A stretch of DNA of 64,000 nt from Traorella massiliensis. GTDB lineage: Bacteria > Bacillota_I > Bacilli_A > Erysipelotrichales > Erysipelotrichaceae. The DNA is taken from contig NZ_LT629969.1 of NCBI RefSeq assembly GCF_900104665.1, positions 591,716-655,715 on the forward strand. The letters run 5' to 3'. This document shows, piece by piece, positions 62,044 through 64,000 of this stretch. Positions within the stretch are counted from its first letter, which is position 1. The number at the start of each line of letters is the position of its first letter. The position numbers and the translations under genes are program-made. The notes beneath the pieces are model-generated. The model made no database searches, was not told the origin of the DNA, and was given only the letters and a program-made list of their open reading frames with translations.

Positions 62044-63003
62044 ATGCAGATATTTATAGTAGCTTTAGTTATCAGTCTTGTAGTATCCTTGGGAATCTAT
62101 CCTTTAGTAATTCCCTTTCTACATAAAATTAAATTCGGACAAAGCATTCGTCAGGATGGCCCTAAAAGTCATTTGAAAAAAACAGGTACACCGACCATGG
62201 GCGGCTTTGTTTTTGTGTTAGTACCGATCATCGTATTGGCTATTTTGATGCCACAGGCTTTGTTAGATACTAAAATACAGATTGTGATCATTTCTTATGT
62301 TGGTTATTCCTTGATTGGTTTTATTGATGATTTCTTGATTGTCGTGAAAAAAAATAATGATGGTTTATCACCATCAGCAAAATTTTTACTGCAATTGATT
62401 TTAGCTGTGATCATTTTCTTCATGTATCGAAATGTTTCTTCAATGGGTATCTTGATTCCATTTACACATGTTGAAATTGATTTGGGATGGTTCTATTTTG
62501 TACTGATCTTAATTATGTTTACTGCAGAAAGCAATGCTGTGAACTTAACAGATGGTCTGGATGGGTTGAGCAGCGGTTGTGTATTGATTGCTTTAGCGCC
62601 GTTTATCTTATTTTCAATCTTGCAGGGAGAATATGGGTTAGGTGTTTTCCTGATGGCGGTTTTTGGAAGCTTATTGGCTTACTTAAAGAACAATTTCTTT
62701 CCGGCTAAAATATTTATGGGCGATACGGGCAGTTTGGCTCTAGGCGGCTTATTAGCAGCTGTAGCAATGGTTTTAAAACAAGAAATTTTGTTAGTTGTTA
62801 TTGGTGGTATGTTCGTGCTGGAAGTATTGAGTGTCATCATTCAGGTAACTTCTTTCAAACTGACAGGAAAAAGAGTGTTTAGAATGGCTCCTTTACATCA
62901 TCACTTTGAATTAGGCGGTATGAATGAAAAACAGGTTGTTTTGATGTTTTGGTGTATTGAAGCGGTCTTTGCGATCGTGGGTTATCTGATGGGGGTCCTA
63001 TAA
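62044..63003 (+). CDS. mraY: Phospho-MurNAc-pentapeptide transferase MraY
   Basis: 319 residues from ATG 62044, which has AAAGAGGTTG upstream; the longer frame start would lie in murE. Ten helices, with GPKSHLKKTGTPTMGG at ~39, FIDDFLIVVKKNNDGLSP at ~100 (Asp-Asp site), NAVNLTDGLDGLSSG at ~163, and the HHHFE motif near residue 290. Makes lipid I at the membrane. Confidence 0.96.
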   Translation: MQIFIVALVISLVVSLGIYPLVIPFLHKIKFGQSIRQDGPKSHLKKTGTPTMGGFVFVLVPIIVLAILMPQALLDTKIQIVIISYVGYSLIGFIDDFLIVVKKNNDGLSPSAKFLLQLILAVIIFFMYRNVSSMGILIPFTHVEIDLGWFYFVLILIMFTAESNAVNLTDGLDGLSSGCVLIALAPFILFSILQGEYGLGVFLMAVFGSLLAYLKNNFFPAKIFMGDTGSLALGGLLAAVAMVLKQEILLVVIGGMFVLEVLSVIIQVTSFKLTGKRVFRMAPLHHHFELGGMNEKQVVLMFWCIEAVFAIVGYLMGVL

Positions 63004-63004
63004 A

Positions 63005-64000
63005 ATGAAAAAAGTACTGGTGATTGGTGCAGCTAAGAGCGGTATTGCGGCAGCAAAGCTTTTAAAACGTCATGGCTATGAAGTCATATTGACGGATCAA
63101 AAAGAAATCAAAGAGAAAAATGAATTGGAAGAAGATGGAATGATTGTCTATGATAACGGGCATCCGGCATCTTTGAAGAATACAGGCTATGAATTTGTCG
63201 TAAAAAATCCGGGTATTCGCTATAATGTAGATATTATCGATTATTTTGTCAGGAATCATGTAAAGATCTATACAGAAATTGAAATTGCTTATCGCTATGC
63301 AAAGAAATTTCATTATGGCGCAGTAACGGGAACAAATGGTAAAACAACGATTACAAGCATGCTTGAGGCATGTTTAAAGATGAATCATCGTGCCTTAGCA
63401 GCAGGCAACATCGGTACACCGTTAAGTGAGATCGTATTTGAACATGAAGATGAGGAAAAGGACATTGCACTTGAATTGAGTAATTTTCAGCTTTTAGGTA
63501 TTGAAACATTTCGCCCTGAAGTAAGTGTTGTCTGTAACTTAGCTCCTGATCATTTGGATTATATGCCGACTTTGGAATCTTATTATGAATCAAAAATGCG
63601 TATTGCGATGAATCAAAAGGAGGATGACTGGTTTTTACGCAATGTAGATGATGAGACAGTGATGCATTATGCAAAGAATATTCAATGTGAGATCATTGAT
63701 TTTTCATTAAAGCGTCAGGATGTAGATCTTTATGTGTGCAATGGTGAAGCTTTGTTAAGAGGGAAGCATCTATTTTATGTAAAAGATCTGAAGGTCGTTG
63801 GTGAACATAATGTCAGCAATGCGATGATTGCGGCAGCCATGGCGATTAAGATGGGTGTTTCTTATGAAAATGTCGAAAAGGCATTAAAAGAATTTAAGGG
63901 TATTGAGCATCGTATTGAATATATTGGTGAAAAAGAAGGTATTTCTTTCTATAATGATTCAAAGGCGACCAATACGCAAGCGGCATGTATTGCCTTAGCT
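63005..64000 (+). CDS. murD: UDP-MurNAc-L-alanine:D-glutamate ligase MurD (runs off the window)
   Basis: 332 codons are present and the frame is open to the window edge; typical MurD is ~450 residues. N-terminal Rossmann start MKKVLVIGAAKSGIAAAKLL, ATP loop VTGTNGKTTITSM at ~103-115, ELSNFQLLGIE block and NLAPDHLDY, then EHRIEYIGEKEG and NDSKATNTQA near the edge. It starts 1 nt after mraY. Adds D-Glu to UDP-MurNAc-L-Ala. Confidence 0.95.
   Translation, partial: MKKVLVIGAAKSGIAAAKLLKRHGYEVILTDQKEIKEKNELEEDGMIVYDNGHPASLKNTGYEFVVKNPGIRYNVDIIDYFVRNHVKIYTEIEIAYRYAKKFHYGAVTGTNGKTTITSMLEACLKMNHRALAAGNIGTPLSEIVFEHEDEEKDIALELSNFQLLGIETFRPEVSVVCNLAPDHLDYMPTLESYYESKMRIAMNQKEDDWFLRNVDDETVMHYAKNIQCEIIDFSLKRQDVDLYVCNGEALLRGKHLFYVKDLKVVGEHNVSNAMIAAAMAIKMGVSYENVEKALKEFKGIEHRIEYIGEKEGISFYNDSKATNTQAACIALA

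Overview
The window looks like a chromosomal segment of a low-GC, Gram-positive gut anaerobe, most likely of the class Erysipelotrichia (Bacillota). This rests on the AT-rich codon use, a dcw cluster headed by mraZ, a T-box controlled pheST operon, a MurT/GatD pair, an Rnf complex and a compact type II-A CRISPR system. No genus can be fixed by reading alone.

Layout. 1-770: 3' part of a GC-richer, frameshifted TnpB-related gene at the window edge. 0.9-6.8 kb: an rnf operon (C-D-G-E-A-small Cys-rich protein-B). RnfD and RnfE carry C-terminal copies of an FMN-binding module, and RnfB is reduced to its membrane anchor plus one Fe-S motif. 6.8-10.9 kb, minus strand: a compact tad (type IVc pilus) operon, including a 49-residue Flp-like pilin and TadE-like proteins. 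11-14.8 kb: a flippase-like membrane protein, a GNAT remnant, a YitT protein, a MerR regulator and tRNA-His. 14.9-25 kb: two identical 1697-bp IS30-type elements in opposite orientation, flanking pheS-pheT (with T-box), a 5'-nucleotidase-like gene, a zinc-ribbon protein and an rRNA methyltransferase. 25-36 kb: a YebC-family regulator, then alpha-glucan use: glycogen/maltodextrin phosphorylase, an MsmX-type ATPase, an AraC regulator and malEFG. 36-40.6 kb: YdcF and TmcAL, an alpha/beta hydrolase, a MazG-like protein and an HNH nuclease gene split by a frameshift at a dnaX-type slippery heptamer. Two near-identical 1737-bp insertion sequences in the same orientation lie at 29964-31700 and 40662-42398.

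42.4-50.8 kb: a gene of unknown function, then a complete type II-A CRISPR-Cas locus: tracrRNA on the minus strand, cas9-cas1-cas2-csn2, and an array of 26 repeats and 25 spacers. The array promoter can be seen inside csn2. 50.9-53.7 kb: yceD-rpmF and the lipid II amidation pair murT-gatD. 53.9 kb to the end: the dcw cluster mraZ-rsmH-ftsL-PBP-(duplicated DUF4358-like lipoprotein)-PBP-murE-mraY-murD, with murD running off the edge.

The most unusual parts are the Rnf operon, with four predicted extracytoplasmic flavin sites, an added seventh RnfE helix and a ferredoxin-less RnfB; the possible -1 frameshift in the HNH gene; the tracrRNA/cas9 divergent promoter region; and several genes that seem to be transcribed as leaderless mRNAs. 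The insertion sequences show clean target duplications. One copy ends inside a gene that was translationally coupled to the next gene. Another inserted in the pheS promoter, but its target duplication restores the -35 box.
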